From UBA4615 sp046046245 (GTDB taxonomy: Bacteria; Pseudomonadota; Gammaproteobacteria; Burkholderiales; Burkholderiaceae_E): a DNA stretch of 64,000 nt. Shown here piece by piece: positions 53,202 through 61,985 of this stretch (positions are counted from its first letter, which is position 1; each line of letters begins with the position of its first letter). A program made the position numbers and the translations under genes. The stretch lies in assembly GCA_046046245.1 (NCBI GenBank), contig JBJOKE010000011.1, positions 128,887 to 192,886 of the forward strand, in the 5' to 3' direction. A model generated the notes under the pieces. The model made no database searches, was not told the DNA's origin, and saw only the letters and a program-made list of their open reading frames with translations.

Positions 53202-53678
53202 GCGGCCGGCGGGATGGCCGGGACCACGGCGGACTCCGTCGAGCCGAACGACCCGCCACCGTCCGGAGCCGGCGTCCATCCACCCGGAGCGGGTGTTGCT
53301 CGAACGGCCGAAGCTCGAGAAGGAGGGGGCCGAGCTGCGGATCCGCAGGGAGGGCGACGGCCTCATGCTGACCCCGGTTCGCAGGCACCAGCGCCGCGAG
53401 CTCCTGAACGCGTGGGCTCCGATGGACGACTCGCTGCCCGAACCCGAGGGCCTGCCGCACCAGCCACGGGATCCGCCATGCGGGCTGCTTCGTCCCGCAT
53501 GCCCGACGCGAACCAGGAAGTTGAAGCGCCCTCCCCCTGGCCCGGCGCAAGCGGCAGGTCGGATGCACGGCGGCTGCACGAGAAGCGCCCCCCGCTGATA
53601 GGGCGGCGCGCGGGCCGAGTCCGCAGCGCCGGCCGACCGGGTCACGGCGCAGCGGCGGCCGCGCCGTCCTCGGCGCGA
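53202..53678. other. Gap with a dispersed repeat
   Basis: 477 bases between the FGE gene and the convergent thiolase-like gene. No gene is supported. The segment 53515-53580 is a copy of a repeat that occurs again at 63825-63890. Confidence 0.45.
53515..53580 (+). repeat. Dispersed 66-base repeat, copy 1
   Basis: Aligned without gaps to 63825-63890, most of 66 positions match, including the central CCTGGCCCGGCGCAAGCGGC block and GGTCGGAT. The sequence is imperfectly palindromic in its GC core. It may be a REP-like element or mobile-element edge. Confidence 0.6.
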
Positions 53679-54800
53679 TCAGTCGCGCACCAGCACCTGC
53701 ACGACGCAGACCGATCCAGCCCCCAGCAGGTGGCACATGCCGACGCGGTCGCCGCCGCGCAGCCGACGCACCGTCTCGTGGATCTGCGCGAGGCCGGTGG
53801 GCGCGCCCGGATGCCCGCGGGCGAGCAGACCGCCGTCGGTGGAGAACTCGGGCAGGCCGAAGCGGCGCCGCGAGTCGGGTCCGAACGCGCCGCGGTCCAC
53901 CAGGGTCTCGGCCTCGCCCGGGCCGCAGAAGCCGAGCAGCTCGTAGTAGAGGAGCTCCTCGATCGCGAACGCGTCGTGCACCTGCACGACGTCGACCTCG
54001 CGCGGCGCGAGCCCCGCCTGCGACAGCGCGCGCGAGACGGTGGTGCGCGACAGCTCGGGCGGACCGACGATCGCACCCTCGAGGATCAGGTCGGGCGACC
54101 AGGCGTCGCTGCCGCAGGCGCTCGCGGCGAGGCGCACGCGCGGGTGCGCGGCGTCCGCGGGCCAGTCCGGGCCGGCGCACAGCACGGCCGCAGCCGCACC
54201 CTCGCCCCACGGCGTGCACATCATCGAGGTGAACGGGTCGGCGACGGTGCGGCTCGCGAGCACGCGCTCGATCGTAACCGGCTCGGGCGCGCGACGCGCG
54301 GCGAACGGGTTGGCGCGCGCGTAGTTCCAGTTCTTCGCGGCGATCGCGGCGAGCTGCTCGCGCGTGGTGCCCTGCTCGTGCATCCGGCGCTTCGCCCACA
54401 GCGCGAACGAGACCACCGGCGGGAAGTTGCCCTCGCCGATGATGATCTCCTCGACCGGGACGGCGCGCTGCGGGGAATCGACTCCGATCACCAGCACACG
54501 CCGCGCGTCGCCGGCCAGGATCGCCTGCCGTGCGGCGTGGACCGCGGCCAGGCCGGTGGCGGACGCGTTGGTGACGTGGTCGACCGGCACGCCGGTCAGG
54601 CCCAGGTCCTTGGCCAGGTAGATGCCGCGCGGCGTCAGCGGGTGGGCGGCGCCGACGACGACCGCGTCGATGTCCGAGTAGGCGAGCCGCGCATCGGCCA
54701 GTGCCGCGAGGGCCGCCTCGCGCGCGAGCGGCAGCGCCTTGCCCGGGCCGTGGTTGGCGAACGGCGTCATGCCAACGCCGGCGACGAGGACCTCACGCAT
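53679..54800 (-). CDS. Thiolase-family protein, nucleophile Cys replaced by Ser
   Basis: 373-residue SCP2-type thiolase-like protein. In thiolases the first active-site Cys lies in an N-A-C-A-S/T-G context; here it reads VTNASATGLAAVH with Ser80. The HDAFAIEELL loop and LLARGHPGAPTGL (His of GHP) remain, as does CVVQVLV near the end. Such proteins with DUF35 partners can act as aldolases (Ltp2 type) rather than thiolases. The DUF35-like gene overlaps it by 8 bases upstream. It probably cleaves or forms a C-C bond in an acyl-CoA. Confidence 0.85.
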   Translation of the reverse strand: MREVLVAGVGMTPFANHGPGKALPLAREAALAALADARLAYSDIDAVVVGAAHPLTPRGIYLAKDLGLTGVPVDHVTNASATGLAAVHAARQAILAGDARRVLVIGVDSPQRAVPVEEIIIGEGNFPPVVSFALWAKRRMHEQGTTREQLAAIAAKNWNYARANPFAARRAPEPVTIERVLASRTVADPFTSMMCTPWGEGAAAAVLCAGPDWPADAAHPRVRLAASACGSDAWSPDLILEGAIVGPPELSRTTVSRALSQAGLAPREVDVVQVHDAFAIEELLYYELLGFCGPGEAETLVDRGAFGPDSRRRFGLPEFSTDGGLLARGHPGAPTGLAQIHETVRRLRGGDRVGMCHLLGAGSVCVVQVLVRD

Positions 54801-55086
54801 GGCCGAACCTCGGTCGTCCGTCGGCGGTCGCTCCGGTGGCGACCACGCGCTCGCCGATCCGCCCGGTGCCGGGCTCGAGCAGCGCGAGCACGCGCGCGCC
54901 GCAGCCCAGGTCGACGATGCCGTAGCACTCGCCGCCGAAGGTGGTCGCGGCGTAGAGCGTGCCCTCGGCCGCGACCTCGTCCGGCACCGCGGCGCGCAGC
55001 GAGCCGTCAGCGACCAGTTGCCTCGGCGGCACGTAGACCTGCCCGGTGGCGGGATCGCGCGAGGCCTTCATCGTCAGGATGCCCAC
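54793..55086 (-). CDS. DUF35-like OB-fold partner protein lacking zinc Cys
   Basis: 97-residue protein resembling the OB-fold half of DUF35/ChsH2-like partners of thiolase-type enzymes: YVPPRQLVADGSLR, GTLYAATTF, GIVDLGCGARVLALLEPGTG then RIGERVVATG. The rubredoxin-like CxxC zinc knuckles expected before and after the PPR motif are absent; the two Cys present are in the OB fold. It is cotranslated with the thiolase-like gene and presumably forms a complex with it. Assignment rests on the PPR and VLALLE patterns plus context. Confidence 0.65.
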   Translation of the reverse strand: MGILTMKASRDPATGQVYVPPRQLVADGSLRAAVPDEVAAEGTLYAATTFGGECYGIVDLGCGARVLALLEPGTGRIGERVVATGATADGRPRFGHA

Positions 55087-55153
55087 GGGCGGCCCTTCTC
55101 GTCGGAACGTGTCGTCTCGGTCATGGCAGTCTGCGCGCGGCGCGATATCGGGA

Positions 55154-55173
55154 TGAACATGAATTCGGATTCG
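55154..55173. promoter_or_regulatory. Candidate TetR operator A
   Basis: TGAACATGAATTCGGATTCG lies between the divergent DUF35-like and TetR genes. It matches the palindrome at 59708 at 16 of 20 positions, including ATGAATTC and ATTCG. The extension to 55179 adds a second ATTCGAAT symmetry. Confidence 0.6.
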
Positions 55174-55258
55174 AATATGCTTCGGGGGACACCGGCCGTC
55201 AAGGCACGGGCGCCGTCGGGGTGCCCTGTGCTACCCTCGGCCGCGACCCGGCAGATCG

Positions 55259-55972
55259 ATGATGAGCGGCTTGGAGAAGCGGAAGACGACGGCGAGTCCG
55301 GGGCGCAAGGCCGAGGCGACTCGCCAGGCGCTGCTCGACGCGGCGCGCGTGGTCATCGCGCGAGACGGCTGCGCGAACGCGCGCATCGTCGACATCGCGC
55401 GACAGGCGGGCCGATCGGTGGGGGTCTTCTACACCTACTTCGACGACAAGGCCGCCCTGTTCGCGGCGCTGCTCGAGGCGTTCCACGCCGACACGATCCA
55501 GCTGACTCCGGCGCCGGCCGCCTACGAGGAGAACACCGCGGCGGCGGTGCGCGCGGCCCTGGCGGGCTTCTGGTCCACTTACCGACGATACCACCCTGAG
55601 ATGCTCGGGCTGCTCGAGACTGGGATCGCCGACGCGGCGGTGCTCGAGGTCTGGCGCAAGATGCGCAGGCGCGGCATCCGGCGGTTCGCGTTCCGGATCC
55701 TCAAGCAGCAGGAGAAGGGGCGCTGCGCCGGGCTCGACCCTGAACTCGCCGCCTCGGCGCTCCACGGCATGCTCGAGTTCACCTGCTTCAACTGGCACTC
55801 GCGCAGGCTGGACTTCCCGGACGCCACGATCTCCGACGAGCGGGCGGTCGACACGCTGTACCGGCTGGTGGCACGCGTGCTCGAGCTCGACGACTCGCCG
55901 CCGCCGACCCGGGGGGCAGCCGCGCCCGCCGCGCGGCCCCGTGCGCGCCGCAGGCCGGCTACTGGGGCTTGA
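55259..55972 (+). CDS. TetR-family transcriptional regulator
   Basis: 237 residues. The DNA-binding region lies at about residues 17-65 (EATRQALLDAARVVIARDGC, IVDIARQAGRSVGVFYTYFD). It has a ligand-binding C-terminal domain and a Pro/Arg-rich tail. Two start Mets are adjacent; either works. It is divergent from the thiolase-DUF35 pair and its 3' end overlaps convergently with the TctC gene by 14 bases. It likely represses the acyl-CoA module on both sides through the matched palindromes and is relieved by a CoA ester. Confidence 0.9.
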   Translation: MMSGLEKRKTTASPGRKAEATRQALLDAARVVIARDGCANARIVDIARQAGRSVGVFYTYFDDKAALFAALLEAFHADTIQLTPAPAAYEENTAAAVRAALAGFWSTYRRYHPEMLGLLETGIADAAVLEVWRKMRRRGIRRFAFRILKQQEKGRCAGLDPELAASALHGMLEFTCFNWHSRRLDFPDATISDERAVDTLYRLVARVLELDDSPPPTRGAAAPAARPRARRRPATGA

Positions 55973-56939
55973 TCCCCAGCGAGCGGATCAGCGCGTTCGT
56001 CTCGGCGTGCTCGGCCGCGAGTTCGCGTCGGAAATCCTCGCCGGTGGTCGCGAGGACGGTCTGTCCGCCGACGCTCAGGAACCCCTCGAACTCGGGCGAG
56101 CGCACCGTCTGGTTCAGCACCTCGGTCCAGCGCGCGGCCAGCGGCGCGGGCAGGCCTTTCGGCGCCACCAGCGCGATCCACAGTGTCGAGCGCGTGGCCG
56201 GCGTGTCGACGCCCTGCTCCTTCATCGTGGCCACCGCGGGCAGGAACGGCGAACGCTCGGCGCCGCACACGCCGAGCGCGTGGACCGTCCCCTTGTCCTG
56301 GTGCTGCAGCGCGAGGGTCGGCGGCACGACGGTCAGCTGGACCGAGTTCGCGAGCGTGTCCTGCAGCGCAGGCACGAGGCCCTTGTAGGGCACGTCGACG
56401 AAGCTCGTGCCGGTCGCGCTCTCGACGGACTTGATCGCGAGGTGCGGGAAGGTGCCCGGCCCCCAGGTGCCGCAGGTGATCGTGCCGGGCGCCTTGCGCG
56501 CGGCCGCCAGCAGTTCGGCGATGTTGCGCACGCCGAGCTTCGCGTTCGCGATCAGCACCGGCTGCGCGTGGCAGATCTTCATGATCGGCGTGAGGTCGGT
56601 CCGCGCGTCGTAGCCGGCCGACGGCACGAGCGACGCGACGCTGACCAGCGAGTCCGGGATCGCGAAGGCGAATGTGTAGCCGTCGGGTGCCGCGCGGGCC
56701 ACCTCGCCGGTGCCGATCGAGCCGTTGGCCCCCGGCTTGTTCTCGACCACGATCGTCTGACCGATCCGCGGACCGGTCAGTTCGGCCAGCTTGCGGGCGA
56801 TCACGTCCGTCGGACCACCCGCCGGGAAGGGCATCACCCAGCGGATCGGGCGGCTCGGATAGGACTGGGCGAAGGCGCCCTTCGAAGCCAGGCCGGCCGT
56901 CGCCGACAGAACGGATACCAGGACCTCGCGTCGCTTCAT
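55959..56939 (-). CDS. Bug/TctC-family periplasmic solute-binding protein (5)
   Basis: 326 residues, leader MKRREVLVSVLSATAGLASK ending GAFAQ. The family motifs are YPSRPIRWVMPFPAGGPTD, GQTIVVENKPGANGSIGTGE, DGYTFAFAIPDSLVSVASLV and FVDVPYKGLVPALQD. It overlaps the acyl-CoA dehydrogenase gene by 4 bases, so it is last in a ligase-dehydrogenase-TctC operon. It probably captures the carboxylate that the ligase then activates. Confidence 0.93.
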   Translation of the reverse strand: MKRREVLVSVLSATAGLASKGAFAQSYPSRPIRWVMPFPAGGPTDVIARKLAELTGPRIGQTIVVENKPGANGSIGTGEVARAAPDGYTFAFAIPDSLVSVASLVPSAGYDARTDLTPIMKICHAQPVLIANAKLGVRNIAELLAAARKAPGTITCGTWGPGTFPHLAIKSVESATGTSFVDVPYKGLVPALQDTLANSVQLTVVPPTLALQHQDKGTVHALGVCGAERSPFLPAVATMKEQGVDTPATRSTLWIALVAPKGLPAPLAARWTEVLNQTVRSPEFEGFLSVGGQTVLATTGEDFRRELAAEHAETNALIRSLGIKPQ

Positions 56940-58123
56940 CGTCGTGTCTCCCTGTCGTTCCGGACCGACCCACCCGGCGCGACGACCGCGCGGGCGATGA
57001 TCTCCTTCATGATCTCGTTGCTGCCGCCGAGGATGCGCTCGATGCGCGCGTCGACGAACGCGCGCGCGATCGGGTATTCGCGCATGTAGCCCCAGCCGCC
57101 GTGCATCTGCAGGCACGCGTCGACGACGCGGCCGAGCATCTCGGTGACCCACAGCTTCGCCATGGCGGCGCGGGTCGCGTCGAGCGTGCCGGCCGCGTAG
57201 CGGTCCAGCGCGTCGTCGACGAACGTGCGGCCGACGGCGGCCTCGGTCTGCAGCTCGGCGAGGCGGAAGCGCGTGTTCTGCAGGCTGGAGAGCGCCGCGC
57301 CGAAGACCTCGCGCTGGCAGACGTAGTCGACGGTCCAGCGCAGTGCTGCCTCGGCCTTCGACTGGCACGACACGGCGATCGCGAGCCGTTCGCGCGCGAG
57401 CCCCCGCATCAGCTGGCGGAAGCCTTCTCCCGGGCGGCCCAGCACGCAGTCGTCGGGAATCTCGACGTCGTCGAAGAAGAGCTCCGAGGTGTCCTGGGCG
57501 TGCACGCCGATCTTGTCGAGGTTGCGGCCCCGACGGAACCCGGGCGAGTGCGTGTCGACGAGAAACAGCGTGACGCTGTCGCGGTCGCGCGGGTCGGTCT
57601 TGGCGGCGACCACCGCCAGGTCGGCAAGCTGCCCATTCGAGATGAAGACCTTCTGCCCGCGGAGCACCCATCGGTCGCCGGCCCGCGTCGCGGTGGTACG
57701 CATGCCGCGCAGGTCGCTTCCCGCCGCGGGCTCGCTCATCGCGATCGCGCCGACCACCTCGCCGCTGACCATGCCGGGCAGCCACCGGCGCCGCTGCGCG
57801 GGCGTGCCGAAGTGCACGAGGTAGGGCGCCACCATCTCGGAGTGGATGAAGAAACCCGGGCCGGAGAAGCCCTCGCGCGCCATCTCCTCGATCACGATGA
57901 CGCCGTGCAGGACGTCGCCGCCGGGTCCGCCGAGCTCGTCGGGCAGGTCCGGACACAGCAGGCCCTGCGCCCCGGCCTTGCGCCACAGGTCGCGGTCGAC
58001 CTTGCCCTCCCGCTCCCAGCGGTCGTGGTGCGGCGCGACCTCGTTCTGCACGAAGCGTCGCACCTGCTCGCGGAAGATCTCGTGTTCCTCGCGGAACGGT
58101 GCGCCTCGACGCTCTTCGGTCAT
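56936..58123 (-). CDS. Acyl-CoA dehydrogenase
   Basis: 395-residue FAD-dependent dehydrogenase that introduces a double bond at C2-C3 of an acyl-CoA. Family runs are FREEHEIFREQVRRFVQNEV, AIAMSEPAAGSDLRGMRTTA, WVLRGQKVFISNGQLADLAV and the C-terminal MHGGWGYMREYPIARAFVDA followed by RIERILGGSNEIMKEII. It is coupled by 4-base overlaps to the ligase gene before it and the TctC gene after it. The substrate chain cannot be read from sequence. Confidence 0.94.
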   Translation of the reverse strand: MTEERRGAPFREEHEIFREQVRRFVQNEVAPHHDRWEREGKVDRDLWRKAGAQGLLCPDLPDELGGPGGDVLHGVIVIEEMAREGFSGPGFFIHSEMVAPYLVHFGTPAQRRRWLPGMVSGEVVGAIAMSEPAAGSDLRGMRTTATRAGDRWVLRGQKVFISNGQLADLAVVAAKTDPRDRDSVTLFLVDTHSPGFRRGRNLDKIGVHAQDTSELFFDDVEIPDDCVLGRPGEGFRQLMRGLARERLAIAVSCQSKAEAALRWTVDYVCQREVFGAALSSLQNTRFRLAELQTEAAVGRTFVDDALDRYAAGTLDATRAAMAKLWVTEMLGRVVDACLQMHGGWGYMREYPIARAFVDARIERILGGSNEIMKEIIARAVVAPGGSVRNDRETRR

Positions 58124-59667
58124 CGTCCTGTCCCTTCGCGTGCGGCCCGTTCCCATTCGGCCCGCAGGTCGACCTTCCGGACCTTCCCGACGCTGCTCAA
58201 CGGCAGGGCGCTGCGGAACGAGATGCTGCGCGGGCACTTGTAGTGGGCGATCCGGGCGCGGCAGTGCGCGACGAGCTCGGCCTGCGTCGCGGTCCGTCCC
58301 GGCTTGAGCACGACGACCGCGTGCACCGACTCGCCCCAGTGGTCGTCGGGAACGCCGATGACCGCGGCCGCCTGCAGCGCGTCGTGGTACATCAGCGCGT
58401 TCTCGACCTCGCCGGCGAAGACGTTCTCCCCGCCGCTGATGATCATGTCCTTCAGCCGTCCGACGACGGACACGAAGCCGTCCTCGTCCATCGTGCCGAG
58501 GTCGCCGGTGCTCAGCCAGCCGTCGCGGATCGTCTGCGCGGTGAGCTCCGGGTCCCGCCAGTACGAGGTCATCAGGCCCGGCCCGGAAACCTGGATCTCG
58601 CCGGTCGTGCCGAGCGCCACCTCGCGGCCCGACTCGTCGGCGATGCGCACCGAGAACGCCGGCAGCACCCGGCCGGCCGAGCCGAGCTTGCCGGCGAACG
58701 GGCCCTCGAGAACGTGGTACCGCTCCTGGAGCATCGTGCAGGCGCCGCCGACCTCGGTCTGACCGTAGACCTGCACGAGCCCGACGCCGGGCGCCTCGTC
58801 CATCAGCCGGCGCAGCACCGGCTCCTGGATCGGCGCCGCGCCGTACAGGATCCGACGCAGGCGCGGGAAGACGCCCGGGCGGTCTCGGGCTCCCTCGAGA
58901 GTCGCCGAGATCATCGTCGGAACGAGGATGGCCACGTCGACGCCCTCGTGCTCGATCGCGTCGAGCAGCGCGGTCGGCGAGAACTCGGGCAGGAAGCAGT
59001 GCCGCGCGCCGGCGGCGGTGACGCCCAGGCCCGCGGTCAGGTCGGCGGCGTGGAACATCGGCGCGGTGTGCGCGAACACCGTCGACTCGTCGAGCCTGAA
59101 GTTGTCCTTCGCGGCGAGCGCCTGCAGCAGCAGTGCGTCGTGCGACAGCTCCACCCCCTTGGGCATGCCGGTGGTGCCGCCCGTGTAGACGATCGCGGCG
59201 GTGGTCCGGGGCAGTACCGGCACGAAGGGCAGGCCGTCGCCGGCGGGCAGCGCGTCGCCCGCGGTGTCCCAGGCGTCGATGGGATCGAGGCGGACCGTCG
59301 ACAGGCCCGCGCATTCGCGCGCGAGCAGTGCGGCTCGTTCCGCGTGGCGCTCGTCGTGGCACAGCCGCGTGCAGCCCGCGTGGTCGAGGATGAAGCGCTG
59401 CTCGGCGGGCGCGAGCCGGGTGTTGAGCGGCACGAGGATCCCGCCCGCCCACGGCACCGCGAACAGAGCCTCGAGATGCTCGGGGACGTTGGCGGCGAGG
59501 ACGGCGACCCGATCGCCCGGGGCGGTGCCGTCCGAGCGCAGGCTCGCCGCCCGGCGTGCGACGCGATCGCGCAGCGAGCACCAGTCCTTCGAGCGCCCGA
59601 GGTGGCGGACGGCGGTGGCGCGCGGGAAGGTCTGGGCCGTGTTCGCAAGGAGCTGGTGCAGTGACAT
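58120..59667 (-). CDS. Acyl-CoA ligase (AMP-binding family)
   Basis: 515-residue ANL-superfamily ligase forming a CoA thioester. YTGGTTGMPKG is at residues 161-171; QVYGQTEVGG, STGDLGTMDEDGFVSVVGRL and KDMIISGGENVFAGEVENAL follow, with the catalytic-lysine region SSVGKVRKVDLR at the end. It heads the operon with acyl-CoA dehydrogenase and TctC genes and lies 41 bases below a strong palindromic TetR-type site. It likely activates the acid bound by the TctC protein. Confidence 0.92.
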   Translation of the reverse strand: MSLHQLLANTAQTFPRATAVRHLGRSKDWCSLRDRVARRAASLRSDGTAPGDRVAVLAANVPEHLEALFAVPWAGGILVPLNTRLAPAEQRFILDHAGCTRLCHDERHAERAALLARECAGLSTVRLDPIDAWDTAGDALPAGDGLPFVPVLPRTTAAIVYTGGTTGMPKGVELSHDALLLQALAAKDNFRLDESTVFAHTAPMFHAADLTAGLGVTAAGARHCFLPEFSPTALLDAIEHEGVDVAILVPTMISATLEGARDRPGVFPRLRRILYGAAPIQEPVLRRLMDEAPGVGLVQVYGQTEVGGACTMLQERYHVLEGPFAGKLGSAGRVLPAFSVRIADESGREVALGTTGEIQVSGPGLMTSYWRDPELTAQTIRDGWLSTGDLGTMDEDGFVSVVGRLKDMIISGGENVFAGEVENALMYHDALQAAAVIGVPDDHWGESVHAVVVLKPGRTATQAELVAHCRARIAHYKCPRSISFRSALPLSSVGKVRKVDLRAEWERAAREGTGR

Positions 59668-59707
59668 GGAGGTTCCGGGAGGGAGGTTCCAGGCCGCGGA
59701 CTAGACG

Positions 59708-59727
59708 CGAATATGAATTCACATTCG
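59708..59727. promoter_or_regulatory. Candidate TetR operator B
   Basis: CGAATATGAATTCACATTCG is a 20-base palindrome broken only at one symmetric pair. It lies 41 bases upstream of the acyl-CoA ligase start and closely matches the site at 55154. It probably binds the TetR-family regulator at 55259. Confidence 0.65.
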
Positions 59728-59814
59728 TTTCAAACCACAAGTATCCGCAGGTCCCCGAGGGCGTGTCAACACGGCGGGCGGTGCCCTCACGGCCATCCGG
59801 CCATGGCGGCGTAT

Positions 59815-59840
59815 CGTATCCGTCCGCCGAACACACCTTG
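59815..59840 (+). repeat. Inverted repeat flanking the IS66 genes, left copy
   Basis: This 26-base segment (CGTATCCGTCCG, then CCGAACACACCTTG) matches the reverse complement of 62431-62456 at 24 of 26 positions. The pair brackets the IS66 transposase genes, 166 bases outside tnpC and 60 bases outside tnpA. They may be part of the element's ends or a pre-existing repeat; weaker similarity continues inward for about 20 bases. Confidence 0.6.
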
Positions 59841-59862
59841 CTGGGCCACTGCGGACATGATT

Positions 59863-59906
59863 CGCGGACACGTGTCCGTGGTCGATGGGGTGGACACATG
59901 TCCGCG
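59863..59906. repeat. Long inverted repeat with GGACACGTGTCC motifs
   Basis: CGCGGACACGTGTCC at 59863-59877 pairs with GGACACATGTCCGCG at 59892-59906, 14 of 15 positions. Each arm itself holds a near-palindrome GGACACRTGTCC. With the hairpin at 59969 this makes four copies of the motif in about 135 bases next to the transposase genes. Confidence 0.7.
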
Positions 59907-59968
59907 ATAGCGATGCGTAGACCGGGATTCCCTTTCGGATCGGCGTCCGGCGCCAGGTTGAGGTGGGT

Positions 59969-59998
59969 ACGTGTCCGTGCGGTCCTGCACGGACACGT
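59969..59998. repeat. Perfect 12-base hairpin next to tnpC
   Basis: ACGTGTCCGTGC, loop GGTCCT, GCACGGACACGT: a perfect 12-base-pair stem, 8 bases before the tnpC stop-end. It could end transcription from the transposase operon or belong to the element end. Confidence 0.7.
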
Positions 59999-60005
59999 GT
60001 ACCTC

Positions 60006-61625
60006 TCAGGATCCCGGAGGCCGAGATTCAGGCGCCACCCATCGATGCGGCAGCAATTCGCTAATCGCAGCCATCTTCGTGGTCGGCAGGCGCTCGAGCA
60101 CGTCGGCCATGTACGCCCAGGGATCGAGCCCGTTGATCTTCGCCGAATTGATGAGGCTCATCACCGCCGCAGCGCGCTGGCCGGCGCGCAGCGAGCCTGC
60201 GAACAGCCAGTTCTTGCGGCCGAGTGCGATCGGCCGCATCAAGCCTTCAATCGCGTTGTTGTCGACCGGCCAGCGGCCGTCTTTGACGTAGCGCGTCAGC
60301 GCTTCCCATCGTCGCAGGCTGTAGTCGATCGCCCGGGCGGTGGCACTGCCGTCGGTGATCTGCGCTCGTGTCTGCACGAGCCAATTGTGCATCGCCTTGT
60401 GGATCTCCCGGCTTCGCGATTCGCGCACCGTCTTGCGCGCTTCGGGGCTGAGCCCGAGCGTTTCGCGCTCGACCTCGTAGAGCAGTTCGAAGTATTTCAG
60501 CGCGTCGGCCGCGACCTGGCTCTTGCCGGCGACGTGCAGGTCATAGAACTTGCGCCGGGCGTGCGCCAGGCAGCCGAGCTCGATCATGCCCTTCTCGTCC
60601 AGGGTCTTCCTGTAGCCCTTGTATTCGTCCACCACCAGCGCACCGCGCCAGTCGCCCAGGAAATCCCGGGCGTGCGCACCGGCACGGGTTTCACAGAAAT
60701 CGTAGATCACCGCCCGAAGTGGCTCGAACTTGCCGGGCGCATACGCCCACAGGTAGGCGTTGCGGGACTTCTTCTGCCCCGGGGTGAGCATCGTCACCGG
60801 CGTCTCATCGGCGTGCAGTACGGGGCAGGCCAGCACCTCGGCGCGCAGCGCGTCGACCAGGGGCTGAAGCCGTTGGCCGCATTCGCCCACCCACTCGGCC
60901 TGCGTCGATCGCGGCAGCGACACGCCGCAGCGCGCATAGATCGTCTCCTGGCGGGCGAGCGGAACATGGTCGGCGTACTTGCTCACCAGCACCTGCGCGA
61001 GCAGTCGCGCGGTGGGGACTCCCTTGTCGATCACCGAGGGTGGCATCGGCGCCTGGACCAGGCGCTCGCAGCAGCGGCACACCCACTTGCCGCGCACGTG
61101 CCGCTCGACGCTGAACGTTCCAGGGTGGTAGTCGAGCTTCTCGCTGACGTCCTCACCGATACGCTCGAGCGGCGCGCCGCAACCGGCGCTCGTGCACGTC
61201 GTCGTCTCGGGCTCGTGGCGGATCTCGGTACGCGGCAGCGCGGCCGGCAACGGCTCGCGCCGCGGCGTCTGGCGCTCGCGGGGTTGACGTCCGAGTTCCT
61301 CGCGCAGACCCTCGAGCTCGGTCTCGATGGCAGCGATGTCTGCGTCGACCGCCTCGTCGATCAGGGAAAGCTGCTCGGCCGACAGGTTCTCGCGGCTGCG
61401 GCCGAACTTCCAGCGCCGCAGCACCGCCAATTCGTGCGTGAGCTTGTCGACCTTGGTGTCGAGCCACAGGATCCGCTGATCGCGGCGCGCGAGTTCCTCG
61501 ATGTGCCGAGCGATGACCTGATCGCGCTGCGCGAGCTGCGCCTCCAGCATGCGCATCCGCTCGAGCAATTCCCCAGAATCGAGGCGCGTGTCGATGTCCT
61601 GCAGCATGCAGGCGATGATAATCAC
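60006..61625 (-). CDS. tnpC: IS66-family transposase TnpC
   Basis: 539 residues, the usual full length. The N-terminal coiled-coil/leucine-rich part (LLERMRMLEAQLAQRDQVIA) precedes a KFGRSRENLS zinc-finger-associated motif. The CxxC-type Cys pairs lie in TCTSAGCGAP and CRCCERLV. The DDE-type catalytic region has LHADETPV, GALVVDEYKGYRKTL and the C-terminal WPVDNNAIEGLMRPIALGRK. All features look intact. It is 28 bases after tnpB. Confidence 0.95.
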   Translation of the reverse strand: MIIIACMLQDIDTRLDSGELLERMRMLEAQLAQRDQVIARHIEELARRDQRILWLDTKVDKLTHELAVLRRWKFGRSRENLSAEQLSLIDEAVDADIAAIETELEGLREELGRQPRERQTPRREPLPAALPRTEIRHEPETTTCTSAGCGAPLERIGEDVSEKLDYHPGTFSVERHVRGKWVCRCCERLVQAPMPPSVIDKGVPTARLLAQVLVSKYADHVPLARQETIYARCGVSLPRSTQAEWVGECGQRLQPLVDALRAEVLACPVLHADETPVTMLTPGQKKSRNAYLWAYAPGKFEPLRAVIYDFCETRAGAHARDFLGDWRGALVVDEYKGYRKTLDEKGMIELGCLAHARRKFYDLHVAGKSQVAADALKYFELLYEVERETLGLSPEARKTVRESRSREIHKAMHNWLVQTRAQITDGSATARAIDYSLRRWEALTRYVKDGRWPVDNNAIEGLMRPIALGRKNWLFAGSLRAGQRAAAVMSLINSAKINGLDPWAYMADVLERLPTTKMAAISELLPHRWVAPESRPPGS

Positions 61626-61652
61626 CGGCCGGGTTATCGGCCAGTGAAGCTT

Positions 61653-61985
61653 TCAGGTCAGCGTGATCGCTCCGGCATCGCCGATCCTGCGCCAAGGCAG
61701 ACCGAGCGCGAGCGCCGTCAATTGCGCCGCGCTGATCGCCTCGTGCGATTCGTGCGAATCGCTCCAGGTGAATCGCCCGCGATGCAGTCGCCGTGCGGCC
61801 AGCCAGAGCCCGACGCCGTCGTGAACGAGAACCTTCATCCGAGTGGCGCGCCCGTTCGTGAAGACGTACGCATGATGCGGACGCGCAGCACCGAATACAT
61901 CGACGACGCGCGCGAGCACGCTGTCGTAGCCCGCACGCATGTCCAGCGGCGCGGTCGCCAACCACACCGCGTCGATGCGGATCAC
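61653..61985 (-). CDS. tnpB: IS66-family accessory protein TnpB
   Basis: 110 residues from the GTG at 61985, which overlaps the tnpA stop. The IS66 Orf2 pattern is complete: IRIDAVWLATAPLDMRAGYD, HHAYVFTNGRATRMKVLVHD, GVGLWLAARRLHRGRFTW. It is required with TnpA and TnpC for transposition in studied IS66 elements. An upstream ATG would add unrelated residues. Confidence 0.93.
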   Translation of the reverse strand: MIRIDAVWLATAPLDMRAGYDSVLARVVDVFGAARPHHAYVFTNGRATRMKVLVHDGVGLWLAARRLHRGRFTWSDSHESHEAISAAQLTALALGLPWRRIGDAGAITLT

